The notes under the pieces were generated by a model, which did no database searches, was not told where the DNA came from, and saw only the letters and a list, made by a program, of their open reading frames with translations. A DNA stretch of 64,000 nt from an uncultured Clostridiaceae bacterium (lineage in GTDB: Bacteria; Bacillota; Clostridia; TANB77; CAG-465). Every line of letters begins with the position of its first letter. Within the stretch, counting starts at the first letter, position 1. Positions 21,228 to 29,211 of the stretch are shown here, piece after piece. The stretch is taken from assembly GCA_947169155.1 (NCBI GenBank), contig CAMVON010000001.1, positions 62,001 through 126,000 of the forward strand, read 5' to 3'. The translations under genes were made by a program, and so were the position numbers.

Positions 21228-21256
21228 AGTGGAAGAATTAATCTTCCACTTTTTTA
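21228..21256 (+). terminator. Terminator after uvrA
   Basis: Perfect 9-bp stem AGTGGAAGA / TCTTCCACT with a 5-base loop and a T run. It also lies just past the end of the minus-strand miniprotein gene. Confidence 0.85.
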
Positions 21257-21260
21257 TGTA

Positions 21261-21401
21261 TTAGTTACAGCAGCAACATAGAACTACTATAATTAGAATT
21301 ATCCAAATGCAACAACAGTTGTTTCCACCACCAAATAGGCCGTTTCCACCACATCCGTTTGAACAGCAGTTATTTCCACATCCGCATCTTTCATCCATCA
21401 T
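21261..21401 (-). CDS. Cys/Gly/Asn-rich 46-aa membrane miniprotein (YjcZ-like appearance)
   Basis: Too short for the ORF track. The minus strand reads MMDERCGCGNNCC, a Gly/Asn-rich linker, then NNCCC, a hydrophobic helix (IWIILIIVVL) and a CCCCN end: 13 Cys in 46 residues. GAGGTG lies 8 bases before the ATG. The Gly/Cys head plus short hydrophobic helix resembles the YjcZ-type miniproteins of spore formers, though no exact family match can be claimed. It is followed on the same strand, upstream, by a second miniprotein gene. Confidence 0.75.
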   Translation of the reverse strand: MMDERCGCGNNCCSNGCGGNGLFGGGNNCCCIWIILIIVVLCCCCN

Positions 21402-21428
21402 TAAAATTCACCTCACTTCTTTAAACCT

Positions 21429-21563
21429 TTAAGTAGTATCAAAGAAAGTATCAAAGTTTACTACCTCAGATGAATTCCTTCTATTATTACAGACAAAGTA
21501 TAGAATAATTAGTATTAGAATTAGTACAATTATCCATACAAAATCATCATTGTCTCTTCTCAT
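21429..21563 (-). CDS. 44-aa single-span membrane miniprotein
   Basis: Reading the minus strand, AAGGAG eight bases upstream of the ATG gives MRRDNDDF, a hydrophobic helix (VWIIVLILILIILYFV), then a polar tail NNRRNSSEVVNFDTFFDTT. Charge distribution suggests one membrane pass. No family is recognised. It lies 27 bases upstream of the Cys-rich miniprotein gene on the same strand and is likely co-transcribed with it. It is divergent from rlmD. Confidence 0.65.
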   Translation of the reverse strand: MRRDNDDFVWIIVLILILIILYFVCNNRRNSSEVVNFDTFFDTT

Positions 21564-21665
21564 ACACTTAACTCCTTTTTAAGTAGTAAGCTTACTTAAT
21601 ATACTATATTCTAGATTAATAATTTTGTTACTTAAGATAAAAAATATGAAAACATAAAATTATTA

Positions 21666-21695
21666 TTGAATTAATTTATTATGTTATGATATAAT
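21666..21695 (+). promoter_or_regulatory. Promoter for rlmD
   Basis: TTGAAT at 21666-21671 and TATAAT at 21690-21695, 18-base spacer. Transcription would begin at about 21702, past the ORF-track start codon. Confidence 0.7.
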
Positions 21696-21727
21696 CCAAA
21701 ATGAGAGATAAAAAGGAGAAGTTAATC

Positions 21728-23086
21728 TTGAAGAAAAATGATGAGATAGAATTAGAAATCATAGACAATGGCATTAACTTAGAAGGAATTGCAAGAGAAG
21801 AAAATAAAGTGGTATTTATACCTGGAGCTATCAAAGGTGAAAAAGTTAGAGCAAGAATTATTAAGGTTAATAATTCTTTTTGCATTGGTAAAGTAGAAGA
21901 AATACTTACACCAAGTCCAGATAGAGTAGAACCATTTTGTTCAGTATACAAAAGATGCGGCGGATGTTGTGGACAACATATTAGTTATAACAAACAATTA
22001 GAGATAAAAAAAGAACTAGTTAAAAACACTTTAGACAAACAAAAGGTAAACTATGCTGGAATAGATGATGTCATAGGAATGGGAGTCCCATTAAACTTTA
22101 GAAATAAAGCACAATATCCAGTAAGAAAAACAGTAGAAGGTGTTAGCAAGATAGGATTTTATGCTAAACGTAGTCATGATATTATAGAAAATGAAGAATG
22201 TTTTATACAAGATCAAGAAATAGATAGACTATCTAAAGAAGTATTTAAATTATTACTACTAAAAGGATTTGAAGGATATGATGAAAAAACAAATAAAGGA
22301 GATATTCGTCATATTTTAATTCGTAGAGGATACCACACAGGAGAAATTATGGTGGTAATTGTGGTAAATAACAAAAGTATTTTTGAAGATGTTAGAATGG
22401 AAGAAATAATTCATATTCTAAAAGAAGATGATAATATTAAAACAATAGTTTTAAACTATAATGGTTCAAAAACTAATGAGATACTTGGAAAAGAAGAAAA
22501 AGTAATATATGGAGATGGATATATCACAGATTATATTGGAGATAAAAGATATTATATAAGCTCTAAATCTTTCTTCCAAGTAAATACAATACAAGCAGAA
22601 GTATTGTATGATACTTTAAAAGAAAAACTAGATTTAAAAGGCAATGAGACATTATTCGACCTATATAGTGGAGTAGGTTCAATAGGAATATATTTAAGTG
22701 ATAATGTAAAACAAGTTTATGGTATTGAAATTGAACCACAAGCTGTAGATATGGCAAATATGAATATGAGATTAAATAATGTTAAAAATGCAGAATATAT
22801 TGCAGGAAGCGTTGAAGAAAAAATAGAAGAATATGAAAAAAGAGATATTCATCCAGATGTAATTGTAGTAGATCCGCCAAGAAAAGGGTTAGACCTTGAT
22901 AGTATAGAATATATTATTAAGTTTGCACCAGAAAAGATTGGATATGTTAGCTGTTCACCTGCAACATTTGCAAGAGATTTAAAAATGCTTGAGCCATACT
23001 ATAATATAGGTGTTGTAACTCCTGTAGATCTATTTCCAAATAGTGAACATATAGAAGATGTAGTAGTACTTACAAAAAAACAATAA
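21728..23086 (+). CDS. rlmD: 23S rRNA (uracil-5-)-methyltransferase, RlmD/RlmCD type
   Basis: A 452-residue RNA m5U methyltransferase. An N-terminal TRAM domain is followed by the 4Fe-4S cysteines CSVYKRCGGCCG, then the methyltransferase core: FDLYSGVGSIGIYL (SAM site), VVDPPRKGL, and the catalytic Cys in GYVSCSPATFARDL. Firmicute homologues methylate 23S rRNA; whether one or two uridines are modified is not visible. The ORF-track ATG at 21701 sits at the predicted transcription start and has no ribosome binding site. AAAGGAG is correctly placed for the TTG at 21728, which is used here. A DUF1796 gene follows after 11 bases. Confidence 0.9.
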   Translation: MKKNDEIELEIIDNGINLEGIAREENKVVFIPGAIKGEKVRARIIKVNNSFCIGKVEEILTPSPDRVEPFCSVYKRCGGCCGQHISYNKQLEIKKELVKNTLDKQKVNYAGIDDVIGMGVPLNFRNKAQYPVRKTVEGVSKIGFYAKRSHDIIENEECFIQDQEIDRLSKEVFKLLLLKGFEGYDEKTNKGDIRHILIRRGYHTGEIMVVIVVNNKSIFEDVRMEEIIHILKEDDNIKTIVLNYNGSKTNEILGKEEKVIYGDGYITDYIGDKRYYISSKSFFQVNTIQAEVLYDTLKEKLDLKGNETLFDLYSGVGSIGIYLSDNVKQVYGIEIEPQAVDMANMNMRLNNVKNAEYIAGSVEEKIEEYEKRDIHPDVIVVDPPRKGLDLDSIEYIIKFAPEKIGYVSCSPATFARDLKMLEPYYNIGVVTPVDLFPNSEHIEDVVVLTKKQ

Positions 23087-23097
23087 AGGAGAAAAAT

Positions 23098-23733
23098 ATG
23101 GAATATGATATAGCTTTTTCTGTTGGACCTAGATGTAGACCAGCATACTATTTAGAAAAACATGGATTAAGAGTTTGTGCTTATCCGCTAGACTGGCTTG
23201 TATGCTCTTTAGATACAACTTTGCATTTGCATCAAACAGAATTTAAAGATTTTTTAGAAAGCTATAAAAACTATCCAAAAAAGGCAAGACCTGAAAAGAA
23301 TACAAGATATGTTTTAGATGATAAAAACCATATAAGATTTTTACATCATATAATGCTTGATCAAAATTTGGAAGATGAAATAATTCGAGTTAGACAATTA
23401 ATGCAAAAAAGATATTTAAGACAAAAAGAGCATATAGAAAAATCTGAAAATATTTTGATGATAGGAAATCATAATATTAAAAGAGAAAAGCTAGAACATT
23501 TCTTAATTGAAATGGGAAAAGTTTATCCAAATAAACATTTTACGTTTTTAAATATCCATAACAGAAAAAATGGTAATAATATTCATACATATAATTTAAC
23601 AGATAAGTTGACTTTAATTGAGTGCTTTATGGATGATTTTGAAGATGTAAATGCTGAAAAACCATGGCATGGTAATGAAGAACTGTGGGATAAAATAATT
23701 TCTGAAATTAAAGTTAAAAACAAATTTGAATAA
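23098..23733 (+). CDS. DUF1796 protein (putative papain-like cysteine peptidase)
   Basis: A 211-residue protein with the DUF1796 hallmarks near its N-terminus: SVGPRCRPAYYLEKHGLR with the candidate nucleophile Cys13, and PLDWLV. A later His in MIGNHN and an acidic tail region (MDDFEDVN) could complete a site, but this is inference. Family members are often linked to glycan or capsule loci; here the gene sits in an operon with rlmD, and nothing nearby explains its role. AAGGAG precedes the ATG and a terminator follows. Confidence 0.75.
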   Translation: MEYDIAFSVGPRCRPAYYLEKHGLRVCAYPLDWLVCSLDTTLHLHQTEFKDFLESYKNYPKKARPEKNTRYVLDDKNHIRFLHHIMLDQNLEDEIIRVRQLMQKRYLRQKEHIEKSENILMIGNHNIKREKLEHFLIEMGKVYPNKHFTFLNIHNRKNGNNIHTYNLTDKLTLIECFMDDFEDVNAEKPWHGNEELWDKIISEIKVKNKFE

Positions 23734-23738
23734 TACAA

Positions 23739-23767
23739 AAGAACTCTGAAAATGGGTTCTTTTTTTG
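23739..23767 (+). terminator. Terminator after the rlmD operon
   Basis: Eight-bp stem AAGAACTC / GGGTTCTT (one G-U) with a 7-base loop and a T run. Confidence 0.75.
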
Positions 23768-23814
23768 ACGACAAAACTAGGCAAATTATGACAATCTTTG
23801 CAGTATCAAAATTG

Positions 23815-23843
23815 TTGATAATCACAAAAACGTACACTATAAT
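23815..23843 (+). promoter_or_regulatory. Promoter for the RhuM-Fic gene
   Basis: TTGATA at 23815-23820 and TATAAT at 23838-23843, 17-base spacer. Confidence 0.7.
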
Positions 23844-23875
23844 ATTACCAGCTTTTGTAAAGGAGGTAATATTAT
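23839..23875. repeat. 11-bp inverted repeat spanning the -10 box and the start codon of RhuM-Fic
   Basis: ATAATATTACC (23839-23849) and GGTAATATTAT (23865-23875) are perfect inverted copies 15 bases apart. The left arm overlaps the -10 box, and the right arm covers part of the ribosome binding site and the A and T of the ATG. This is the layout of an operator. Confidence 0.7.
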
Positions 23876-24821
23876 GGATGAGAATAAAAGCGAAATTATT
23901 TTATTTGAAAATGGTGAAATGAGATTGGAGGTGAATTTAAAAAATGAGGATGTTTGGTTAACCCAAAAACAAATGTCTGTTTTATTTGGTAAGGATCAAA
24001 ATACAATAAATGAGCATATTAATAATATTTTTGAAGAAGAAGAATTAGATGAATATACTTCTACCGGAATTTCCGGTAAAAGTACTGGTGGTAGAAAACC
24101 TAAGATATATAATCTTGATGTCATTATTTCTGTTGGCTACCGTGTAAAATCTAGAAATGGTACTATTTTTAGAAAATGGGCGAATAAAGTGTTAAAAGAG
24201 CATATTTTAAAAGGTTATACAATTAACCAAAAAAGATTAGAATATCTAGAAAAAACAGTAAAGCTAATAGATATAGCTACAAGACTTGATGAAGATTTAA
24301 GGGATAGAGAAAGTTATAATATGTTAAAAATTATATCTGAATATTCTAAAGCTTTGAATCTATTATTAGATTATGATAATAAAAACATAGCTATTCCAAA
24401 AGGAAACGAAAATGAAGATAAATTTATTAATTATGATGATTGTATTAATGTAATTAATAGTATGCCATTTAAAAAGAATAGTGATATTTTTGGGCTTGAG
24501 AGAAATGGAAGTTTAGAAGGGATAATAAATAATGTTTATGCTGAGTTTGGCGGTGAAAAACTATATAAAACAATAGAAGAAAAAGCATGTAATTTATTAT
24601 ATTTTATTGTAAAAGATCATATATTTGTAGATGGTAATAAAAGAATAGGTGCAACACTATTCTTATATTTTTTAAATTTTTACGGATTATTATATAGAGA
24701 AGGACAAGCTATTATCACACCTGAAACATTAGTGGCAATTACGTTATTAATTGCTCAGTCTAGTCCTAGTGAAAAAGATATTATGATAGATTTATTATTA
24801 AATATTATTAATGGCATATAA
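23874..24821 (+). CDS. RhuM-family protein fused to a Fic/Doc domain
   Basis: A 315-residue cytoplasmic fusion. Residues ~5-120 match the RhuM (virulence protein) module, including a helix-turn-helix-like VWLTQKQMSVLFGKDQNTINEHI and IISVGYRVKSRNGTIFRKWA. The C-terminal ~130 residues form a Fic/Doc fold with active-site motif HIFVDGNKRIG at 249-259, a hybrid of the Fic (HxFxxGNxR) and Doc (HxFxxxNKR) patterns. Fic proteins transfer AMP or other phosphate groups to targets and often act as toxins. No separate antitoxin gene is visible, so the RhuM part may carry control or targeting (inference). AAGGAGG precedes the ATG. An inverted repeat overlaps promoter and start. Confidence 0.85.
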   Translation: MDENKSEIILFENGEMRLEVNLKNEDVWLTQKQMSVLFGKDQNTINEHINNIFEEEELDEYTSTGISGKSTGGRKPKIYNLDVIISVGYRVKSRNGTIFRKWANKVLKEHILKGYTINQKRLEYLEKTVKLIDIATRLDEDLRDRESYNMLKIISEYSKALNLLLDYDNKNIAIPKGNENEDKFINYDDCINVINSMPFKKNSDIFGLERNGSLEGIINNVYAEFGGEKLYKTIEEKACNLLYFIVKDHIFVDGNKRIGATLFLYFLNFYGLLYREGQAIITPETLVAITLLIAQSSPSEKDIMIDLLLNIINGI

Positions 24822-24862
24822 TTTGATGAATATTTATAAAAATAGTGCTATAATTTATAAAA

Positions 24863-24913
24863 TGCAACCGAAATTATACAAAAAACAACTAAAAATTGGT
24901 AGAGTGCAACCGA
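24863..24913 (+). repeat. Two direct copies of TGCAACCGA upstream of the XRE regulator gene
   Basis: TGCAACCGA occurs at 24863-24871 and 24905-24913, 42 bases apart, in otherwise AT-only sequence upstream of the regulator's start at 24952. A TATAAT at 24923-24928 lies just downstream. This is a candidate operator pair. Confidence 0.55.
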
Positions 24914-24951
24914 TAGAATAAGTATAATTTTTGTGTAAGGAGGAGATAGAA

Positions 24952-26436
24952 ATGAAATTATCTGAAAATTTAAAAAAGATTAGAAAGGAAAATAATTTGT
25001 CTCAGGAACAACTTGCAGAACAACTTGGAGTTTCTAGACAGGCAGTATCAAAATGGGAGTCAGGTCAAAGTTATCCAGAGATGGATAAAGTTTTAAATAT
25101 TTGCAAGTTATATAATTATAATATAGATGAATTATTAAATGAGAATGTTACTTCTGTAAAAGAAGAAAAAGAGGCTAAAAATAATTTTAACAAATTAATA
25201 GAAGAAATACTTTCATATATAACAAAAACTGTTAATTTATTTTCCTCAATGAAGTTTAGACAAAAAGTAAAATGTATTTTTGAGCAATTTATAATAGCAT
25301 TCTGTATAATATTTATATTTGCTATTGTTGGTATTGTAGGAAGTGAGGTCGTAAGGTTTTTATTTAGTTTCCTACCAAATAAAATATATTATTTCATTAG
25401 AGATGTATTATCTAGTGCATATTTAATTTTTTGTTTGGTATCAGGAATAGCAGTATTATTACATGTGTTTAAAATTAGATATTTAGATTATTATACATTT
25501 GCAAAAGAAGAAAATAATGTAGACAATATTGTGGAAAAAAATGCAGAAGATAATGAAACAAAAAGTGAAGTTAAACTAGATAAAGATAGAGAGAAGATAA
25601 TAATTAGAGATCCTGCTCATTCAGAATCTAAGTTTTTTAATGCAATAGCAAAAATAGCAGTATTTTGTTTTAAAGCATTTGTATGTTTAGTACTTGGATT
25701 TTTTGCATTTTGTTTAATTGGATTATTAGTAGGTGTTGTTTGCTCATTTTTAATAGCTAAATCTGGACTATTTTTTGTAGGATTATTATTATCTTTAATT
25801 GGTGGTATAGTTGGAAATACTGTAATACTTGAAATATTATTCAATTTCATAGTAAATAGAAAAGCATCTAAAACAAGAATTGGTATTTCTTTTCTTATTG
25901 CATTAATTGTATGTGGTATAGGACTTGGTCTTGGTGCAATTGGTATATCTAAATTTAAAATTGTAGATGAATTATCTAAAGAAAATATTAAAACATTTGA
26001 ATATGAGTATGATATGACAGATGATACAAGAATATCTACTGTATATGAACTAAATTATATAGAATCTAATAACAAGAATATAAAAATTGAACTTGAAGCA
26101 TTTAAATATAATAATATATATGTAGATAAAAATGTAGATGATTCAATATATATTTGGGGCAATATTGGAAACTATGATTTGATAGATACATTAACACTAC
26201 TTAAAGATGATATAAATAATAAAACCATATATAAGAGTGAATATATGAAAGTAAATGTATATACTACTAAAGAAAATATACAAAAACTTAAAGAAAATAA
26301 TTCAACTAAATCTAGAGTTGAATTAATGCAAGATACAATAGATGAACTTGAAACTACAATTAGAGAAAAAGATAATACTATAAATAATTTGCAAGAAAAA
26401 ATCAACAGTTTCGAATTAGAAAACAATAATATTTAA
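24952..26436 (+). CDS. XRE-family helix-turn-helix protein with membrane domain
   Basis: A 494-residue protein. Residues 4-60 are a Cro/CI helix-turn-helix (NNLSQEQLAEQLGVSRQAVSKWESGQSYP region). Five to six hydrophobic segments follow between about 113 and 340. The C-terminal ~150 residues are polar, beta-rich in look, and end in a coiled coil (about 455-490). This is a membrane-tethered one-component regulator layout. What it senses is unknown. The ORF-track TTG at 24931 precedes the AAGGAGG site, so the ATG at 24952 is used. Its own DNA site may be the TGCAACCGA pair (inference). Confidence 0.8.
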   Translation: MKLSENLKKIRKENNLSQEQLAEQLGVSRQAVSKWESGQSYPEMDKVLNICKLYNYNIDELLNENVTSVKEEKEAKNNFNKLIEEILSYITKTVNLFSSMKFRQKVKCIFEQFIIAFCIIFIFAIVGIVGSEVVRFLFSFLPNKIYYFIRDVLSSAYLIFCLVSGIAVLLHVFKIRYLDYYTFAKEENNVDNIVEKNAEDNETKSEVKLDKDREKIIIRDPAHSESKFFNAIAKIAVFCFKAFVCLVLGFFAFCLIGLLVGVVCSFLIAKSGLFFVGLLLSLIGGIVGNTVILEILFNFIVNRKASKTRIGISFLIALIVCGIGLGLGAIGISKFKIVDELSKENIKTFEYEYDMTDDTRISTVYELNYIESNNKNIKIELEAFKYNNIYVDKNVDDSIYIWGNIGNYDLIDTLTLLKDDINNKTIYKSEYMKVNVYTTKENIQKLKENNSTKSRVELMQDTIDELETTIREKDNTINNLQEKINSFELENNNI

Positions 26437-26448
26437 TAATAATCAAAA

Positions 26449-26482
26449 GGTCAAGAGAGTTCTCTTTCTCTTGACCATTTTT
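26449..26482 (+). terminator. Terminator after the XRE regulator gene
   Basis: Perfect 10-bp stem GGTCAAGAGA / TCTCTTGACC with an 8-base loop, then ATTTTT. Confidence 0.85.
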
Positions 26483-26513
26483 GCGTTTCTTTACATAAAA
26501 CATACACCTTTTC

Positions 26514-26543
26514 TTGACAACATTAACCCCTAAAGTATATAAT
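26514..26543 (+). promoter_or_regulatory. Promoter for the tcdA operon
   Basis: Consensus TTGACA at 26514-26519 and TATAAT at 26538-26543, 18-base spacer. Confidence 0.75.
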
Positions 26544-26569
26544 ATTTCAAGAAAAATTAGGTGAAGAAA

Positions 26570-27271
26570 ATGGAAAATCAAAATATTAGAACTGAGATTC
26601 TTCTAGGAGAATCTGGTATAGATAAATTAAAAAATTCTAAAGTAATTATATATGGTCTTGGAGGCGTAGGCTCTTTTGCATGTGAAGCTATTGCAAGAGC
26701 TGGAGTTGGACATTTAGTACTTGTAGATATAGATGTTTATGATATCTCAAATATTAATAGACAACTTGGAGCACTTCATTCAACAATTGGAAAACGCAAA
26801 GTGGATGTAATGAAAGAAAGAATACTAGACATTAACCCAAAATGTATTGTTGAAGGATATACACCTGATGAAATTGAGAATGGAGAAGAGTTTGCAATTG
26901 GTAGTGATACAGATTATGTAGTAGATTGTATAGATACAATGACTACTAAACTAAAACTAATTGAAAGATGTAATAGTTTAGGTGTAAAAATAATCAGTGC
27001 AACAAGTGCTGGAAATAAGCTTGATCCTACAAAATTTCAAGTTGCAGATATATATAAAACTACAGTATGTCCTGTATGTAAGATTCTTAGAAAAGAACTT
27101 AAAGCTCGTGGAATAAAAAAGCATAAAGTTGTATTTTCTACTGAAGAGCCAGTTGAGCAAAAAAAGGTTATTACAGAAGGCAAAAAAAGAGTGCTTGGAA
27201 GTATTTCTTTTGTTCCATCTGTTGCAGGATTAATTGTAGCTGGTGAAGTTATTAAAGATATAGTTAAATAA
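26570..27271 (+). CDS. tcdA: tRNA threonylcarbamoyladenosine dehydratase
   Basis: A 233-residue E1-like (ThiF/MoeB superfamily) enzyme that uses ATP to cyclise t6A37 to ct6A in ANN-decoding tRNAs. It shows the glycine-rich nucleotide site YGLGGVGSFACEAIARAG, DIDVYDISNINRQ, DCIDTMTTKL, and catalytic or metal-binding Cys in TTVCPVCKILRKELK. The last helix is hydrophobic (SVAGLIVAGEVIKDI). The ORF-track GTG at 26561 lies in the AGGTGA site; the ATG at 26570 is preferred. It heads a five-gene operon. Confidence 0.9.
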   Translation: MENQNIRTEILLGESGIDKLKNSKVIIYGLGGVGSFACEAIARAGVGHLVLVDIDVYDISNINRQLGALHSTIGKRKVDVMKERILDINPKCIVEGYTPDEIENGEEFAIGSDTDYVVDCIDTMTTKLKLIERCNSLGVKIISATSAGNKLDPTKFQVADIYKTTVCPVCKILRKELKARGIKKHKVVFSTEEPVEQKKVITEGKKRVLGSISFVPSVAGLIVAGEVIKDIVK

Positions 27272-27290
27272 TTGTTATTGGAGGTAGTCT

Positions 27291-27782
27291 ATGGAAGGAA
27301 AACTTAGAAATATGACATCAATATACATTTTAGATGATAATGATAGAATGTTACTATTGTATAGAATGGGTTCTAAAGTAATTAATGACTCATATACAGG
27401 AACTGCAGGTGGCCATTTTGAAAATGATGAGTTAAATGATGCATATGCGTGTGTAATGCGTGAGCTTGAAGAAGAAACACATTTAACAAAAGAAGATATA
27501 ACAGAACCTAAGCTTAGATATATTACATTAAAAAATAAAAATGGCGAAATACGTCAAAATTATTACTTCTTTGCTCATCTTTTAAGTAAAAATAAGAAAA
27601 TAGCAAGTAACGAAGGAACTTTACAATGGTTTAATATGGACGAAACTAAAGATTTACCAATGCCATTTACTGCTAAATATGTTGTTAAACACTATATTAG
27701 TACAGGTAAAAATACAGATAAATTATATGGTGGAATTGCAGTAGAGTCTGGTGTTAATTTTACAGAATTATTAGATTTTTAA
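27291..27782 (+). CDS. Nudix hydrolase
   Basis: A 163-residue Nudix protein, a Mg2+-dependent hydrolase of nucleoside diphosphate derivatives. The Nudix box reads GGHFENDELNDAYACVMREL followed by EEET, with two more residues between its first Glu and the RE pair than the textbook G-x5-E-x7-RE pattern, as in a known Firmicute subfamily. The substrate cannot be deduced. GGAGG precedes the ATG. It is the second gene of the tcdA operon, 19 bases after tcdA. Confidence 0.85.
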   Translation: MEGKLRNMTSIYILDDNDRMLLLYRMGSKVINDSYTGTAGGHFENDELNDAYACVMRELEEETHLTKEDITEPKLRYITLKNKNGEIRQNYYFFAHLLSKNKKIASNEGTLQWFNMDETKDLPMPFTAKYVVKHYISTGKNTDKLYGGIAVESGVNFTELLDF

Positions 27783-27792
27783 GGAGAAAATA

Positions 27793-28686
27793 GTGAAGGA
27801 AAAAAAAGAATTACCAAGATATAAAGAAATAGAAAATAGTATCACTTCAACATTTAGAAAAAGTATATGGCTTAAATTTGTAGAAGGTATCAATGAATTT
27901 AAAATGATTGAAGATGGAGATAAAATTGCAGTATGTATTAGTGGTGGAAAAGACTCAATGCTTCTTGCAAAATGCTTGCAAGAAATACAAAGACATAGAA
28001 AAATGAACTTTGAACTTAAATTTATTGCAATGGATCCAGGATATAGTGAGGCAAATAGACAAAAAATAATAGATAATGCAAAATTATTAAATATACCTTT
28101 ACATATATTTAATAGTAATATATTCAACGTTGTAGAAAAAATAGATGATCATCCATGTTATATTTGTGCTAGAATGAGAAGAGGTCATTTATACAATGAA
28201 GCAAAAAGACTTGGATGTAATAAAATAGCTCTAGGTCATCATTTTGATGATGTTGTAGAAACTATTCTACTTGGAATGATGTATGGAGCTCAAATGCAAA
28301 CAATGATGCCAAAATTACATAGTACATTTCATGAAGGAATGGAACTAATTCGTCCACTTTACTATGTTAAAGAGGCAGATGTAATTGAGTGGAGAGATTA
28401 TAACAACTTAGAATTTATTAAATGTGCATGTAAAATAACTGAAAATAGACATTTAGACAGTGATGCTTATGATTCTAAACGTTCTGAGATGAAATCATTA
28501 CTTAGACAACTAAGAAAAAATTATGATAAAATAGATATGAATATATATAATAGTACAAAGAATGTAAACTTGTCTACATTAATTTCATATGTCAAAGATG
28601 GAAAAACTTATCACTTTTTAGACGATTATGACAAAAAAGGATTGAAAGAATCTAAAAAAAGTGATAACTTTAAAGAGGAAGAATAA
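27793..28686 (+). CDS. ttcA: TtcA-family tRNA 2-thiolation protein
   Basis: A 297-residue PP-loop ATPase with CISGGKDSML near residue 50, CYICARMRRGHLYNEAKRLG (paired Cys of the Fe-S site), ALGHHFDDVVET, and a third Cys region at KCACKI. This matches the TtcA/TtuA group that thiolates tRNA (s2C32 for TtcA). The precise position modified is inferred from family. The GTG start has AAGGAG 8 bases upstream. Third in the tcdA operon, which thus carries two tRNA-modification genes. Confidence 0.82.
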   Translation: MKEKKELPRYKEIENSITSTFRKSIWLKFVEGINEFKMIEDGDKIAVCISGGKDSMLLAKCLQEIQRHRKMNFELKFIAMDPGYSEANRQKIIDNAKLLNIPLHIFNSNIFNVVEKIDDHPCYICARMRRGHLYNEAKRLGCNKIALGHHFDDVVETILLGMMYGAQMQTMMPKLHSTFHEGMELIRPLYYVKEADVIEWRDYNNLEFIKCACKITENRHLDSDAYDSKRSEMKSLLRQLRKNYDKIDMNIYNSTKNVNLSTLISYVKDGKTYHFLDDYDKKGLKESKKSDNFKEEE

Positions 28687-28706
28687 TTTACTTGGAGGTA
28701 GATTAT

Positions 28707-29189
28707 ATGAAAATAATAGAATATGATTCAAAATATGAAGAAGATGCAAAAGACTTACTTGTAGAACTTGAAGAATATATTGTTTCAATTGATGAAGATG
28801 AACTAGACCAAGTGGGAGAAAGATATAGAGAAGAATATCTCGGAATACTTCTAGATAATATGGCAATGAAGCAAGGAAAAGTCTATCTTGCAATAGAAGA
28901 TGGGAAAGCAATTGGTCTTGTTGCAGGTTCTATTAAAGAGTGGGAATATGCAGATCATTTAGATTATAAGTGCCCAAAAACTGGTATTGTTGAAGAGTTA
29001 ATAGTTACAGCAAGAGTTAGAGCATTAGGAATTGGTAAAGAACTTCTTAAAAGAGTAGAACAATACTTTATAGAAAAGGGATGTGAATATTCAGATATTG
29101 ATGTATTTGCATACAATAAAAATGCTATGAATTTTTATGGTAGAAATGAATATCATGCTAGAATGCATACATTAATTAAAAAATTGTAA
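28707..29189 (+). CDS. GNAT-family N-acetyltransferase
   Basis: A 160-residue GNAT enzyme. The acetyl-CoA site is seen as VEELIVTARVRALGIGKELLKRVE, followed by the C-terminal strand DVFAYNKNAMNFYGRNEY. The N-terminus is very acidic. The ORF-track TTG at 28692 lies before the GGAGGT site, so the ATG at 28707 is used. Fourth gene in the tcdA operon. The acceptor substrate is unknown. Confidence 0.85.
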   Translation: MKIIEYDSKYEEDAKDLLVELEEYIVSIDEDELDQVGERYREEYLGILLDNMAMKQGKVYLAIEDGKAIGLVAGSIKEWEYADHLDYKCPKTGIVEELIVTARVRALGIGKELLKRVEQYFIEKGCEYSDIDVFAYNKNAMNFYGRNEYHARMHTLIKKL

Positions 29190-29211
29190 TAATATAAGAG
29201 AGGTTTTGATT

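Noticed and set aside
23874-26436. Genomic island or prophage remnant
   Set aside because: The RhuM-Fic and XRE genes look accessory, but there are no flanking repeats, integrase, tRNA target or clear composition change to support a mobile element.
27771-28127. 118-aa minus-strand ORF over ttcA
   Set aside because: Overlaps the start of ttcA fully; no ribosome binding site or family.
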